Shown piece by piece: positions 1 through 7,296 of a DNA stretch of 53,128 bases. The position numbers were made by a program, and so were the translations under genes. The stretch is taken from positions 1-53,128 of the forward strand of contig NZ_JNYJ01000067.1 of the NCBI RefSeq assembly GCF_000716715.1, in the 5' to 3' direction. Below the pieces are notes generated by a model. That model worked only from the letters and a program-made list of their open reading frames with translations. It ran no database searches and was not told where the DNA came from. The stretch's first letter is position 1. Each line of letters opens with the position of its first letter. This DNA comes from Dactylosporangium aurantiacum. Lineage in GTDB: Bacteria > Actinomycetota > Actinomycetes > Mycobacteriales > Micromonosporaceae.

Positions 1-120
1 GCCGTCGAGTGCGGCATCAACCGACTCAAACGCCACCGCGGCGTCGCCACCCGGTACGACAAACTCGCCGTACGCTTCCAAGCCGTCCTCACCATCGCCA
101 TCATCGGCGAATGGCTCTGA
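1..120 (+). pseudogene. IS5-type transposase, C-terminal fragment cut by the window edge
   Basis: An open frame runs from the first base to TGA at 118-120 and encodes 39 residues. It contains INRLKRHRGVATRYDKLA, the C-terminal block of IS5-type DDE transposases, where E-x6-R/K lies near the end (here the E of AVECGINRLK). Nothing upstream is visible, so I cannot tell whether this is the end of an intact transposase or a remnant. No terminal inverted repeat was recognised downstream. It differs from the IS5/IS427-like element at 35.7 kb. Confidence 0.75.
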
Positions 121-448
121 CCAGACTTACAAAACGCGCCCTAACCCCAGCACCTGCCATCCCGTCAGACGTCGTAGCAATCAACGTCCGACTGCAGCAC
201 ATCACTGAAGATCAACGGCGTGGGCATATTGGTGCGTGTCGGCTCTCGGCACGACGGGAGCCCAACCGCGCAGGTCAAGGCCGGTGCAGAGCACTCGATG
301 CGCTCAAGTAGTCGAACCCCAACGCGACTCTCGCTGGCTTGGTCTCCGTCGAGGGACCCACCAGCTCGAGTTGCTCCTCACGTGGCCTCTGACTGAACCG
401 ACGACGGCCCGGTACGCATGTCCGCGGTGGCGACTTGTCGCAGCCCGA
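121..448. other. Non-coding stretch after the transposase fragment
   Basis: About 330 bases between the transposase stop and the SnoaL-like gene. Open frames here are short, rich in Arg and Pro, and resemble no family. I see no convincing terminator, repeat or RNA gene. It may include the unrecognised end of the insertion sequence. Confidence 0.4.
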
Positions 449-802
449 TCAAACGGTGCGCGTCATTTGGTCGACGCGCCGCAGGCGGCCATCGTCGGAT
501 AGTTCACCGAACATGAAGATTTCCGTGGTGACCGTCGCCCCCTTACGCATCACGGCGGTGAGCGTGTAGCGGGCGGCGATCCTACCGCCGGTGTCCAGCA
601 CCTCGTGGACGTCGATGCCGATGCTGGCCACCCGTTTGCGGGCCGGTCGGGCATGCGCGATCAGCCGTTCCCGGTCCAGCGGAAGGCCGTCGCTGTGCAG
701 CACGAATCCGGGGGTGTGGTAGCGGTCGAACACCGCTCCCGCGTCTTCGTCCCCGAATGCGATCTCTTGCGGATACCGCTTCAGGTAATCCTGCATGTCC
801 AT
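449..802 (-). CDS. SnoaL-like / NTF2-fold protein
   Basis: The 117-residue product has the length and pattern of single-domain SnoaL-like (NTF2 fold) proteins: an N-terminal helix (YLKRYPQEIAFGDEDAG), a mid-domain segment FDRYHTPGFVLHSDGLPLDR, then alternating strands ending in GRLRRVDQMTR. Members of this fold bind small hydrophobic molecules or act as cyclases or isomerases; the substrate here is unknown. ATG at 802 is followed by a second in-frame ATG two codons on. It is divergent from the TetR gene at 873 with only 70 bases between, and an inverted repeat in that gap suggests that the regulator controls it. Confidence 0.75.
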   Translation of the reverse strand: MDMQDYLKRYPQEIAFGDEDAGAVFDRYHTPGFVLHSDGLPLDRERLIAHARPARKRVASIGIDVHEVLDTGGRIAARYTLTAVMRKGATVTTEIFMFGELSDDGRLRRVDQMTRTV

Positions 803-837
803 CGTTCGGCACGCCCTTCGTTATCTCTGACATCTCC

Positions 838-868
838 GTCCAAGATAGCGGTGTGGACTATCGTGGAC
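838..868. promoter_or_regulatory. Inverted repeat between SnoaL-like gene and TetR gene (candidate operator)
   Basis: GTCCAAGATAG (838-848) and CTATCGTGGAC (858-868) are inverted repeats with 11-base arms, one mismatch and a 9-base spacer. The element lies 4 bases before the GTG of the TetR gene and 36 bases before the ATG of the divergent gene, which is the usual place for a TetR autoregulatory operator. Binding is inferred. Confidence 0.5.
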
Positions 869-872
869 AACC

Positions 873-1454
873 GTGTCAGACATAACGGGTAGGCGGCGCG
901 AGCGGGCCGACGCCAAGCGCAGCCGGGCGAAGGTGCTCGACGCCGCCGTCGAGCTGCTCGGCCGCCGGCCCGAGGCCAGCATGGACGAGGTGGCCGCAGC
1001 ATCCGGGGTGGCAAGGCAGACCGTCTACGCGCACTACCCATCGCGCCAGGCGCTGGTCACCGCCATCGTCGAGCGGCTCATCGCCGAAACCATCGACGCA
1101 CTCGCGGGCGCCGGCTGCGAGGCCGCCACGGCGGCCGATGCGTTGTCCGACTGGCTATTGCGCAGCTGGGCCGTCATCCACCGATATCCGGTGCTGCTGA
1201 CACCGGTCCTCGCATCGGCCGGCGGCGACGAAAGGGAACTCCACGCACCGATTCTCGACTCGCTACTGCGAATCCTGGATCGCGGGCGCACCAGCGGCGA
1301 ATTCGACACCACGCAGCCGATCGGCTGGCAGGTGAGCGCGATTCTTGCTCTTGGCCACGCCGCTGCGGGCGAGGCGGGTGCCGGACGGCTGGACATGGCC
1401 GTCGCCGGCAACGCGTTTCGTGATGCGGTACTGCGGGTGACCGCCGGGAGGTAG
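873..1454 (+). CDS. TetR/AcrR family transcriptional regulator
   Basis: The 193-residue product has a TetR_N helix-turn-helix at about residues 15-60 (AKVLDAAVELLGRRPEASMD, then VAAASGVARQTVYAHYPSR, the recognition-helix signature with YxHYPS) and a variable C-terminal ligand domain. GTG at 873 is chosen because the helix-turn-helix begins soon after and the upstream inverted repeat leaves no room for a longer N terminus; there is no clear Shine-Dalgarno, so the mRNA may be leaderless. It probably represses itself and the divergent SnoaL-like gene. The ligand cannot be predicted. Confidence 0.85.
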   Translation: MSDITGRRRERADAKRSRAKVLDAAVELLGRRPEASMDEVAAASGVARQTVYAHYPSRQALVTAIVERLIAETIDALAGAGCEAATAADALSDWLLRSWAVIHRYPVLLTPVLASAGGDERELHAPILDSLLRILDRGRTSGEFDTTQPIGWQVSAILALGHAAAGEAGAGRLDMAVAGNAFRDAVLRVTAGR

Positions 1455-1539
1455 CCCCGGGAAACGGTCAGAACCGCACCACCGATGTCGCCACGCCCCC
1501 GCCTCACCAAAGGTGTACCCCCACGGGTCTTGACGAGCA

Positions 1540-1725
1540 CAACAAGGACCTGGCCGCCACATACCGCCGGCCACCACCTCGTCCTGATCCTGCTGCGCAA
1601 CCAGGTCGCCGCCGCGATCGGCGTCGACCCGCTCACTCCCGAAGGCGTCGCACGCTGGCCAATGAGGTCACCGCGGTCTACACCAAGGGCGCATTCGTGA
1701 CCGCGCCCGGACAGGAGACCCCGTG
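1540..1725 (+). pseudogene. Frameshifted remnant before the broken ABC ATPase gene
   Basis: One frame reads HHLVLILLRNQVAAAIGVDP and then shifts to NEVTAVYTKGAFVTAPGQ, ending in TGA at the ABC start codon. Both pieces look like protein rather than frame noise, but the join needs a frameshift and there is no plausible start. The position, directly before an ABC-2 type ATPase, is where a small regulator often sits in this transporter family. Identity is unresolved. Confidence 0.3.
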
Positions 1726-2085
1726 ACGGACACTATCGACATCCACGAGCTCATCAAGTCGTTCGGCAAGACCCGCGCACTCGACGGCCTCGACCCCCGT
1801 CAGCGCCGGCGAGATCCACGGCTTCCTCGGTCCCAACGGCGCCGGCAAGTCCAACACCATCCGCGTCCTGCTCGGCCTGATCCGCGCCGATGGCGGCCAC
1901 GTCAGGCTGTTCGACGCCGACCCGTGGCACGACGCCGCCCGGCTGCACCGCCAGCTCTCCTCCGTGGCCGGCGACGTCGCGCTGTGGCCAGGGCTGAGCG
2001 GCGGCCAGTGCCTCGACGTCATCAGCGCGACCCACGGGCGCGGCAGCCTGCAGCGCCGGCGGCGCCTCGTCGACCTGCGCCGGCA
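1723..2085 (+). pseudogene. ABC transporter ATP-binding protein, frameshifted and truncated
   Basis: The start reads MTDTIDIHELIKSFGKTRAL, typical of ABC-2 type drug-exporter ATPases. A +1 shift near 1795 is then needed to continue into EIHGFLGPNGAGKSNTIRVL, which holds a Walker A with Asn in place of the usual second Thr (GPNGAGKSN). Homology stops after GDVALWPGLSGG and RRRRLVD, before the signature motif, Walker B and H-loop. The sequence then runs into an antisense dehydrogenase fossil, so no working ATPase can be made. Confidence 0.75.
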
Positions 2086-2089
2086 TACG

Positions 2090-2391
2090 CGCACCTCGGT
2101 TCACGCCGTCACGGCCCAGCCCCCGCACGACCTCCAGGAACGCCGCGTTGACCCACACATCGATGGGACCCGGGTCGGCCGCGACATGATCCGCGGCCGC
2201 CTCCACCGCCGCGCCATCCGCCACACCGGCTCCACCGACTGCGGCCCGGCGCCGGCCGACTCCACGTCCCGCACGGCACCGGTCAGCCCGTCGATGCTAC
2301 GGGCCAGCAACGCGACCGCGTCGCCGCCCGCCGCGAACATGCGGGCGCGGGCGCGGTCGATCCCGCCGCCGGCACCGGCCACCACGACCAC
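2090..2391 (-). pseudogene. Short-chain dehydrogenase/reductase fragment, frameshifted
   Basis: The first frame gives VVVAGAGGGIDRARARMFAA, the Rossmann TGxxxGxG loop of SDR enzymes in decayed form (T to A, G to D). A frameshift leads to VADGAAVEAAADHV and GPIDVWVNAAF, the NAG-region strand of SDR proteins with Asn-Ala kept. The catalytic Ser-Tyr-Lys half is missing, where the sequence abuts the ABC fossil on the other strand. It is a truncated remnant joined tail-to-tail with that fossil. Confidence 0.65.
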
Positions 2392-2686
2392 CCACTACCG
2401 ACCGTCGCTCGTCGTCATCTGCGCTTCGCTCCGTTCGCCTGGTCGCGTGAGCCGTCAGAATGCGCAAGGGCTGAGCAGCGCCGCTGCGCACAGCGGCGCC
2501 AGCCGCCGGCGCGGCGCCGCAGCCGGCCCCATGTGGACCACTACGTGACTCGGGCCCGAATAACCGACCAACGTCGATGTGCCCCGCGTCAGCTCCGCAC
2601 TTCGCAGCTACCGGACCGCGCGAACATGCCGCCATCGATGCGTCGTCGAACCGGCGGCGCAGTCACGACGGGGCGGCCGGCTCCCA
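2392..2686. other. No gene recognised
   Basis: Roughly 300 bases upstream of the SDR fossil and downstream of the leftward STAS gene. Frames on both strands give only Arg/Pro/Ala-rich shadow peptides. No stem-loop convincing enough to call a terminator was found. Confidence 0.35.
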
Positions 2687-3064
2687 TCACCGCACCCCGC
2701 CCACCGCACCCGATCCGGATCGCCGGGCGGTTGCAACCCGTGCCCGGCCACCGGCACGGTGTCGCGGCGCGTATCCCGACGGCGCCGCAGTCTGCAGCAC
2801 TCCTTCGACCCGTGCGACGGCCAGCATGCGGTGCAGACGGCCAGATAGACCGCGCAAGGAAAGCCGCCCACCGCCTGCCCGAACCTCGATTCCGGCCGCA
2901 TCGAGGTTCGGGCAGCGAGCAAGGTCCACAACCACATGCCACGGTCTGAAGCCCGCGGCCTCGTCGAGCAGGCGTCGTACCTGAGGTACGAAGTCAGCGT
3001 CGAGCGCGCCGTCGACAACAACCTCCACCAACGGCACCGCGGGCTCGCGCACGACCTGGTTCAT
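2687..3064 (-). CDS. STAS-domain protein, leftward member of cassette copy 1, with an internal deletion
   Basis: ATG at 3064 begins MNQVVREPAVPLVEVVVDGA. The 125-residue product has the STAS core: VVVDLARCPNLDAAGIE, then GGGRLSLRGLSGRLHRMLAV. Compared with its neighbours, the ten or so residues normally following DAAGI (LLDVHRKVW in the rightward paralogue) are missing, so the phospho-loop helix is largely lost. A perfect 15-base inverted repeat sits exactly there. The phospho-acceptor position after Asp is Ala. The C-terminal tail carries PSGYAPRHR, a motif also in the leftward STAS protein of copy 2. STAS proteins of this kind are anti-sigma-factor antagonists, but no anti-sigma gene is nearby. 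An 18-bp direct-repeat box lies about 75 bases upstream. Confidence 0.7.
   Translation of the reverse strand: MNQVVREPAVPLVEVVVDGALDADFVPQVRRLLDEAAGFRPWHVVVDLARCPNLDAAGIEVRAGGGRLSLRGLSGRLHRMLAVARVEGVLQTAAPSGYAPRHRAGGRARVATARRSGSGAVGGVR
2876..2914. repeat. Perfect 15-base inverted repeat inside a STAS gene
   Basis: TGCCCGAACCTCGAT (2876-2890) and its exact reverse complement (2900-2914) flank a 9-base loop. It encodes the CPNLDAAGIEVRAG stretch of the leftward STAS protein, at the point where about ten conserved residues are absent. A perfect palindrome in place of lost sequence is what a replication template switch would leave. Confidence 0.85.
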
Positions 3065-3137
3065 GTCATGACCTCCGGCAGCTCGATTCGCTTTGCCTCC
3101 ACGGTCCGCCGCCGCTGTAGAGGTGCAGCCCCAGCGG

Positions 3138-3155
3138 TGTGACAGATCCGTGACA
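3138..3155 (-). promoter_or_regulatory. 18-bp direct-repeat box (GTCAY-N6-GTCAY) before leftward STAS gene, copy 1
   Basis: On the minus strand the site reads TGTCACGGATCTGTCACA: two GTCAC half-sites with 11-base spacing. It faces the STAS gene starting at 3064. It matches the box found on the other strand at 3206 in 15 of 18 positions. Eleven-base direct repeats are typical of OmpR/PhoB-family regulators. Confidence 0.65.
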
Positions 3156-3205
3156 ACAATTACGCGAAGCAATCCGCCGCCGTCACAGGGCCGTCCAAGA
3201 CCAGA

Positions 3206-3223
3206 TGTCACGCAACTGTCACA
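3206..3223 (+). promoter_or_regulatory. 18-bp direct-repeat box before rightward STAS gene A1
   Basis: TGTCACGCAACTGTCACA. The identical 18-mer lies at 14281 before the paralogous gene of copy 2, and the flanking 60 bases are also conserved between the copies. It lies about 66 bases before the chosen ATG. Confidence 0.7.
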
Positions 3224-3288
3224 AGCCCGAGCACTCTCCGCCGAACCCGACCGCGACGCTGGCAAGCATGGCCGCAGCACACGACGAC

Positions 3289-3627
3289 ATGCAGCCGATC
3301 ACCCAGGAGCCGGCACGGCAACTGGTCGAAGTCTCGGTCACGGACCCGCTCGACACCAGTGCCACGCCGCGTGTCCGGGCGCTGCTCGACGACGCCGCCG
3401 CACTACGACCGGCGGACCTCGTGGTCGACATGACCGCATGTACGTACGTCGACGCCACCGGGATCGGCATGCTCCTCGACGTGCACCGCAAGGTGTGGCG
3501 CGACGGCGGCCGGCTCACCCTCCGAAACCTGTCGCCGAAGGTCGCCAGAACCCTGCAACTGGCACGGGTCGACCGAGTCCTGCACGTCACCGGCACCGCC
3601 GTCGGACCGGCGAACGCTTCGTCATAA
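3289..3627 (+). CDS. STAS-domain protein A1 (anti-sigma factor antagonist-like)
   Basis: The 112-residue product begins MQPITQEPARQLVEVSVTDP and has the core DLVVDMTACTYVDATGIGML, then GGRLTLRNLSPKVARTL. It is closely related along its length to A2 at 14362 and has the same length, which is why ATG 3289 is preferred over in-frame ATGs at 3268 and 3205. Copy 2 has AAGGAG before its ATG; here that stretch is replaced and no Shine-Dalgarno is visible, so translation may be weaker. The residue after the conserved Asp, where SpoIIAA is phosphorylated, is Ala, so this protein should not be switchable by that route. It is followed by B1 after 79 bases. Confidence 0.8.
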   Translation: MQPITQEPARQLVEVSVTDPLDTSATPRVRALLDDAAALRPADLVVDMTACTYVDATGIGMLLDVHRKVWRDGGRLTLRNLSPKVARTLQLARVDRVLHVTGTAVGPANASS

Positions 3628-3637
3628 AACTGTCATC
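3620..3637 (+). promoter_or_regulatory. 18-bp direct-repeat box before B1
   Basis: CGTCATAAAACTGTCATC overlaps the stop codon of A1. The paralogous intergenic region of copy 2 has CGTCATAGAACTGTCATC at the same place, followed in both by a conserved stretch TGTTCGCGGGACGGC (CGTTCGCGGGACGGC here). Confidence 0.6.
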
Positions 3638-3706
3638 CGTTCGCGGGACGGCTGCCATGCACCACACAAGGTACGGGCCGGCGCGCGCCATCCGAGGGGG
3701 CCACGC

Positions 3707-3892
3707 TTGACGGCACTACGCAGTCTCGACAGCACCAACCTCAGCCTATCGCCCCAGATAGGCGAGCAGGCGATGACCCGGAAGCACCCAGTGTTCCGGA
3801 CCCTGGCGGAGATCCCGCGTTTCAAACCGGCCACCGTCACCCAGACCACGCCGGTGGGTGCACGGCGGCGCGACCGGGTCAACGCGCGATGA
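3707..3892 (+). pseudogene. B1: 61-codon shrunken copy of the Zn-ribbon/STAS gene
   Basis: TTG at 3707 follows GAGGGGG by six bases, and the frame stays open to TGA at 3890-3892. It starts MTALRSLDSTNLSL, matching MTALLSLDNKNFSL of B2 (14781). It then jumps to IGEQAMTRKHPV, matching IEQALTRERTTPV, and ends with a basic tail like B2. The Cys-rich ribbon and the entire STAS fold of B2 are missing, so two in-frame internal deletions have removed about 150 residues. The frame and the ATGA overlap with C1 are kept, so the small frame may survive to couple translation of C1. Confidence 0.7.
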
Positions 3893-4200
3893 GCTTCTCG
3901 GTCGATGCCAGGATCGAGCACGGCGGCGTAGTCGTCGTCATCGTCCACGGCACTGTGGAGCACACCACGATCGCACCGCTGTGCGACACCATCAACCATG
4001 TCGTCGAACAGCATCGACCTCCATCGGTGCATATCGATCTGCAGTTCGTCACCTACGTTGACGCCGCCGCAGTGGGCGCCCTTGACGCGTGCCGCCGAAC
4101 CGCCCGCAACAGGGGGACAACCATCGTGTTGCGCAACGCAAGCGCAGCCGTCCACCGGACGCTACAGCGGTCGGGCATGTTCGATCATCACGGCACCTGA
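3889..4200 (+). CDS. STAS-domain protein C1
   Basis: ATG at 3889 overlaps the B1 stop (ATGA), so translation is probably coupled. The 103-residue product is a minimal STAS domain: VVVIVHGTVEHTTIAPLCD, IDLQFVTYVDAAAVGALDA, then GTTIVLRNASAAVHRTLQ. By hand count about 75 of 103 residues are identical to C2 at 15416. The phospho-acceptor position after Asp is Ala in both. Family members antagonise anti-sigma factors or act in stressosome-like assemblies; the partner here is unknown. Confidence 0.85.
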   Translation: MSFSVDARIEHGGVVVVIVHGTVEHTTIAPLCDTINHVVEQHRPPSVHIDLQFVTYVDAAAVGALDACRRTARNRGTTIVLRNASAAVHRTLQRSGMFDHHGT

Positions 4201-4240
4201 GCGCCGTCACCCCGCACCAAGACGAGGACACAGCCAACTC

Positions 4241-5740
4241 ATGCAGATGCCGGCCAGGCACGACTTTGTCGTTGTTACCGCACACCTACCAGTGGAGCCG
4301 ATCGTGATGAACCGGCACGAACGGGTGCGGTGGCAGCCGAAGCGCAGTGGCGTGCACGCCGCGCTCCACCCGGTCGTCGCCCAGCGCCACGGCACGTGGG
4401 TCGGCTGGCACAGCCTCGACGACCGTCAGACGGGCCGGTTCAACAGCGACGGTATCAGCATGCAACCGGTGCCCATCCCGGCCCTCGACATCCACGACCA
4501 CTTCGGCGGGCACTGCCAGACCTCGCTGACACCTCTCTATCACGACGGTGCGGAACCACCCCGGTTCAACCGCCGTTGGCGCCATGCCTACCGCCGCGTC
4601 AACGACCGGTACAGCCACGCCGTCGCCAACATCGCAGCGCCTGGTGCAACGGTCTGGGTGCACGACTACCAGCTCCAACTCCTCCCGGCAATGCTGCGGC
4701 TGCGACGCCCGGATCTGCTGATCGGATTCTTCCTGCACGTACCGTTCCCACCGATCGAGCTGTTCGAGAAGCTGCCCCAGCGCACAGAGATCCTCGGCGG
4801 TCTGCTCGGCGCCGACCTGGTCGGCTTCCAGAGCCGACGGTCTTCAGCCAACTTCTGTCAGGCGGTCACCGAGTTCGGCGAGTACCGCATGGACGGCGAC
4901 GTGGTACACCCGGACGGGCGGCATGTCTCCATCGGCGCGTTCCCGACCTCGGTCGACAGGGTCGGATTCGAGCGGCTGGCCCGGGACCAGCGCACCCGAC
5001 GCCGAGCAGCGCAAATCCGCGCCGAGCTCGGCCAACCACGCACGATGCTGCTCGCCGTCGACCACCTCGACCCGGCCACCGGGGTGGAACAACGCCTGGA
5101 CGCCTACCACGAGCTGCTCGCCGACAAGAGGCTCGACCCGAACACGACAGTACTGGTCCAGATCGCCGTACCCGGCCGGCAGTACGGCATGGACCGACCT
5201 GACACGTGGACCCAAGTGGAACGCAAGGTCGCCCAGATCAATGGCCTTTACAGCTGGATCACCCGACCAGCGGTGCACCTGCTGCACCAGACGCTTGACT
5301 CGCGTGAACTCGTCGCGTTCTACCTTGCCGCCGACATCATGCTCGCCACCCCGCTGCGCGACGGCATGCACATCAACGCGAAGGAGTACGTGGCCTGCCG
5401 CGCCGACAACACGGGCACACTCGTGCTCAGCGAAGGATCAGGCACCGCCTCAGCACTCCCCGAGGCGATCACCGTCAACCCATACGACGTCGACGCGCTG
5501 AAGGCCGCCATCGTCGGGGCGATCGAGCTCGGCGGCCCGCACGGCCGAAAGAGCGAGATGCGCAGGATGCGACGGCGGCTGCACGAATATGACGTGCACA
5601 GGTGGGCCGCCGACTACCTCGACGCCCTCGCCGGCCCCGCGCCCCGCACGCCAGCCGGCGCCACACCACCTGGGCCAGCCTCCCACAGGCCACGACCGAC
5701 CTGGAGCGGCCCAGCGGCTCGAGCACATCACGGAACGTAG
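4241..5740 (+). CDS. Trehalose-6-phosphate synthase-like glycosyltransferase (GT20), likely catalytically altered
   Basis: The 499-residue product has the OtsA scaffold: TVWVHDYQLQLLPAMLRL, FFLHVPFPP, GLLGADLVGFQ, VSIGAFPTSVD, and the C-terminal RDGM...AKEYVA with Asp and Glu of the nucleotide site kept. The segment VDRLDYTKG of OtsA, which supplies the Arg and Lys that hold UDP-glucose, reads VDHLDPATG, so both basic residues are gone. The N-terminal GGL loop reads RSGVHAAL and DGMNLVAKE reads DGMHINAKE. ATG 4241 is chosen because homology begins at once; upstream codons belong to C1 in another frame. Either the enzyme uses another donor or it has become a sugar-nucleotide sensor. It lies 40 bases after C1 in the same direction. 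Confidence 0.75.
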   Translation: MQMPARHDFVVVTAHLPVEPIVMNRHERVRWQPKRSGVHAALHPVVAQRHGTWVGWHSLDDRQTGRFNSDGISMQPVPIPALDIHDHFGGHCQTSLTPLYHDGAEPPRFNRRWRHAYRRVNDRYSHAVANIAAPGATVWVHDYQLQLLPAMLRLRRPDLLIGFFLHVPFPPIELFEKLPQRTEILGGLLGADLVGFQSRRSSANFCQAVTEFGEYRMDGDVVHPDGRHVSIGAFPTSVDRVGFERLARDQRTRRRAAQIRAELGQPRTMLLAVDHLDPATGVEQRLDAYHELLADKRLDPNTTVLVQIAVPGRQYGMDRPDTWTQVERKVAQINGLYSWITRPAVHLLHQTLDSRELVAFYLAADIMLATPLRDGMHINAKEYVACRADNTGTLVLSEGSGTASALPEAITVNPYDVDALKAAIVGAIELGGPHGRKSEMRRMRRRLHEYDVHRWAADYLDALAGPAPRTPAGATPPGPASHRPRPTWSGPAARAHHGT

Positions 5741-5863
5741 CCGGCCCGACGCCACCGCCGACGGCAGTTGTCATCACATCGTCAACCGGTCGTGCATCGG
5801 TCGCCAAGCCCGCGCGGCAGCGTCAGAGGTGGCCCCATCCCCGCCAACGGCTGGAGGCGCGAC

Positions 5864-6472
5864 ATGATGGCATGGCTACCGTTCGATGACGAACATGACG
5901 AACATGACGAACACAACGGACGCGACGGACACGACGGGCGCTCCGAGCGGGCCCGACCGAAGCGAGACCTGGCAGAACTGCTCGCTCAGCGACTCCTGGC
6001 CGATCCGCGGGTATGGGGCCAGCACATCACCGTCCACGTCCAGCAGGCCGTCGTGATGCTCGAGGGCTCGGTCAGCAGCGTCGCAGCGCGGGACGCTGTC
6101 GTGGAGGCGGCGCGGAACCTCGATGGCGTCCGCGACGTGTGTTCATTGTTGTGTGTTTCGGAACCGGCCATTGAGGGCGGGGCAGCATCCGCGGCACCCG
6201 CCGCACCGCCGGACACGGCAGACGAGTTCGACCGGATCGTGGCCACATTGCTCCCCGCCGAGGAACGCAGCGACCGCGATACCGGCACGCAACGACGGAT
6301 CCGAACCACAGCAGCGCTACCGGCGGCCGCCGGCATCGTCCTTTGGATGGTCGTGACAGCGTTGCTGGCGCACACTCCAGCGCCCGGCCCGCTCGCTGCA
6401 GCGGCAACGGTCGCCGTGTTGACCGGCTCAGCCGTCGCGATGGTCCGCCAATCGCGTCACAACCGCAAATGA
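5864..6472 (+). CDS. BON-domain protein with two membrane segments
   Basis: ATG 5864 (or 5867) follows GGAGG at 5853. The 202-residue product begins with an Asp/Glu/His-rich segment (DEHDEHDEH from a three-fold GACGAACAT repeat), then a BON domain at about residues 35-90 (ITVHVQQAVVMLEGSVSS and AARNLDGVRDVCSLLCVS). Two hydrophobic helices follow near residues 150-190. BON domains bind membranes or polymers in envelope-stress proteins such as OsmY. The acidic His-rich N terminus could bind metal. It overlaps the next gene by ATGA. A weak direct-repeat box (5769-5786) lies 78 bases upstream. Confidence 0.75.
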   Translation: MMAWLPFDDEHDEHDEHNGRDGHDGRSERARPKRDLAELLAQRLLADPRVWGQHITVHVQQAVVMLEGSVSSVAARDAVVEAARNLDGVRDVCSLLCVSEPAIEGGAASAAPAAPPDTADEFDRIVATLLPAEERSDRDTGTQRRIRTTAALPAAAGIVLWMVVTALLAHTPAPGPLAAAATVAVLTGSAVAMVRQSRHNRK

Positions 6473-7095
6473 GTCTCCGGACCCGGCACCCCGCCCAGCC
6501 CGGCCGGCGTGCACCGTTCCCCGGAGCCGTCCTCGACCGGCGTCGGCTGCTCGTGGGAACGCTCGCCGTAGCCACGACGCTGATGACGTGCGGATGCGGT
6601 GAAGACGAACCGCCGCCGCGCCCAGAACGTCGAACAGGTCCGCCGCGTACCAGGTTCCGCACCGGTGCGGTGATGACCGTGACCGGCATCGTCGCGCACG
6701 TTTACGGGCCGACAGCGTTCACTCTCGACGACGTCGATCTGCCTGAGCAGGGACTGCTCGTTCTCACCGCACTGCCGCAGCAGCTTCGCGTCCGGGACCT
6801 GGCTACAGCCACCGGTGAGGTGGCCGCGTTCACCGCGGTGCAGTTCACCGACCCTGCCCTGCACAGCCGGCTGATACAGGCCGGTCATGCTGACGCGATA
6901 GTTCTGCGAGCCAACGACGTCGTGTTGTACCGGTCAGCCTCAGCACCGGGCTCGCACACGCCGATCACAGCCAGGCACGATCCTGGAGGACCTCCGTCAC
7001 GGCTCCGCCGGACCACCAGCTCCGGCGGACGCGCAGAACGATCACCGCCGTCCGTCACCGACCCGAACGTCATCCGCCGTCGGACAACGTCGTGA
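6469..7095 (+). CDS. Predicted lipoprotein with OB-fold-like domain
   Basis: ATG 6469 overlaps the BON gene stop. The 208-residue product has DRRRLLVGTLAVATTLMTCG: a twin-arginine-like start, a hydrophobic stretch and a lipobox-like LMTC, so export and lipidation are likely, though Thr at -1 is not ideal. The next segment, MTVTGIVAHVYGPTAFTLDD, then LLVLTALPQQLRVRDLATAT and GEVAAFTAVQF, has the strand pattern of small OB-fold domains seen beside BON or PRC-barrel genes. The C terminus is disordered and Arg/Ser/Pro-rich. With the BON protein it forms a two-gene envelope unit. Confidence 0.65.
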   Translation: MSLRTRHPAQPGRRAPFPGAVLDRRRLLVGTLAVATTLMTCGCGEDEPPPRPERRTGPPRTRFRTGAVMTVTGIVAHVYGPTAFTLDDVDLPEQGLLVLTALPQQLRVRDLATATGEVAAFTAVQFTDPALHSRLIQAGHADAIVLRANDVVLYRSASAPGSHTPITARHDPGGPPSRLRRTTSSGGRAERSPPSVTDPNVIRRRTTS

Positions 7096-7105
7096 AACCG
7101 TCATA
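7088..7105 (+). promoter_or_regulatory. Weaker 18-bp direct-repeat box before the Zn-ribbon microprotein
   Basis: CGTCGTGAAACCGTCATA overlaps the lipoprotein stop codon and deviates from the consensus at two positions. It lies about 190 bases before the next gene, so its relevance is uncertain. Confidence 0.35.
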
Positions 7106-7296
7106 CTGCCGCCAGGCCACCTCCATGCCCGAACCGCACCGTAGAAGGTCAAGCATCCCACGACAGGAAGCCCGCCCATGCGACGACACCGCGCAACAGT
7201 TGCACGTCCGGACCTCGACGCACGGCCTGGACAGATGTGCTGTGCCCGCCGTCCCAAAGTCCTCATTCCCGGAAGTGGTGCATATTCGTGCTGGTG

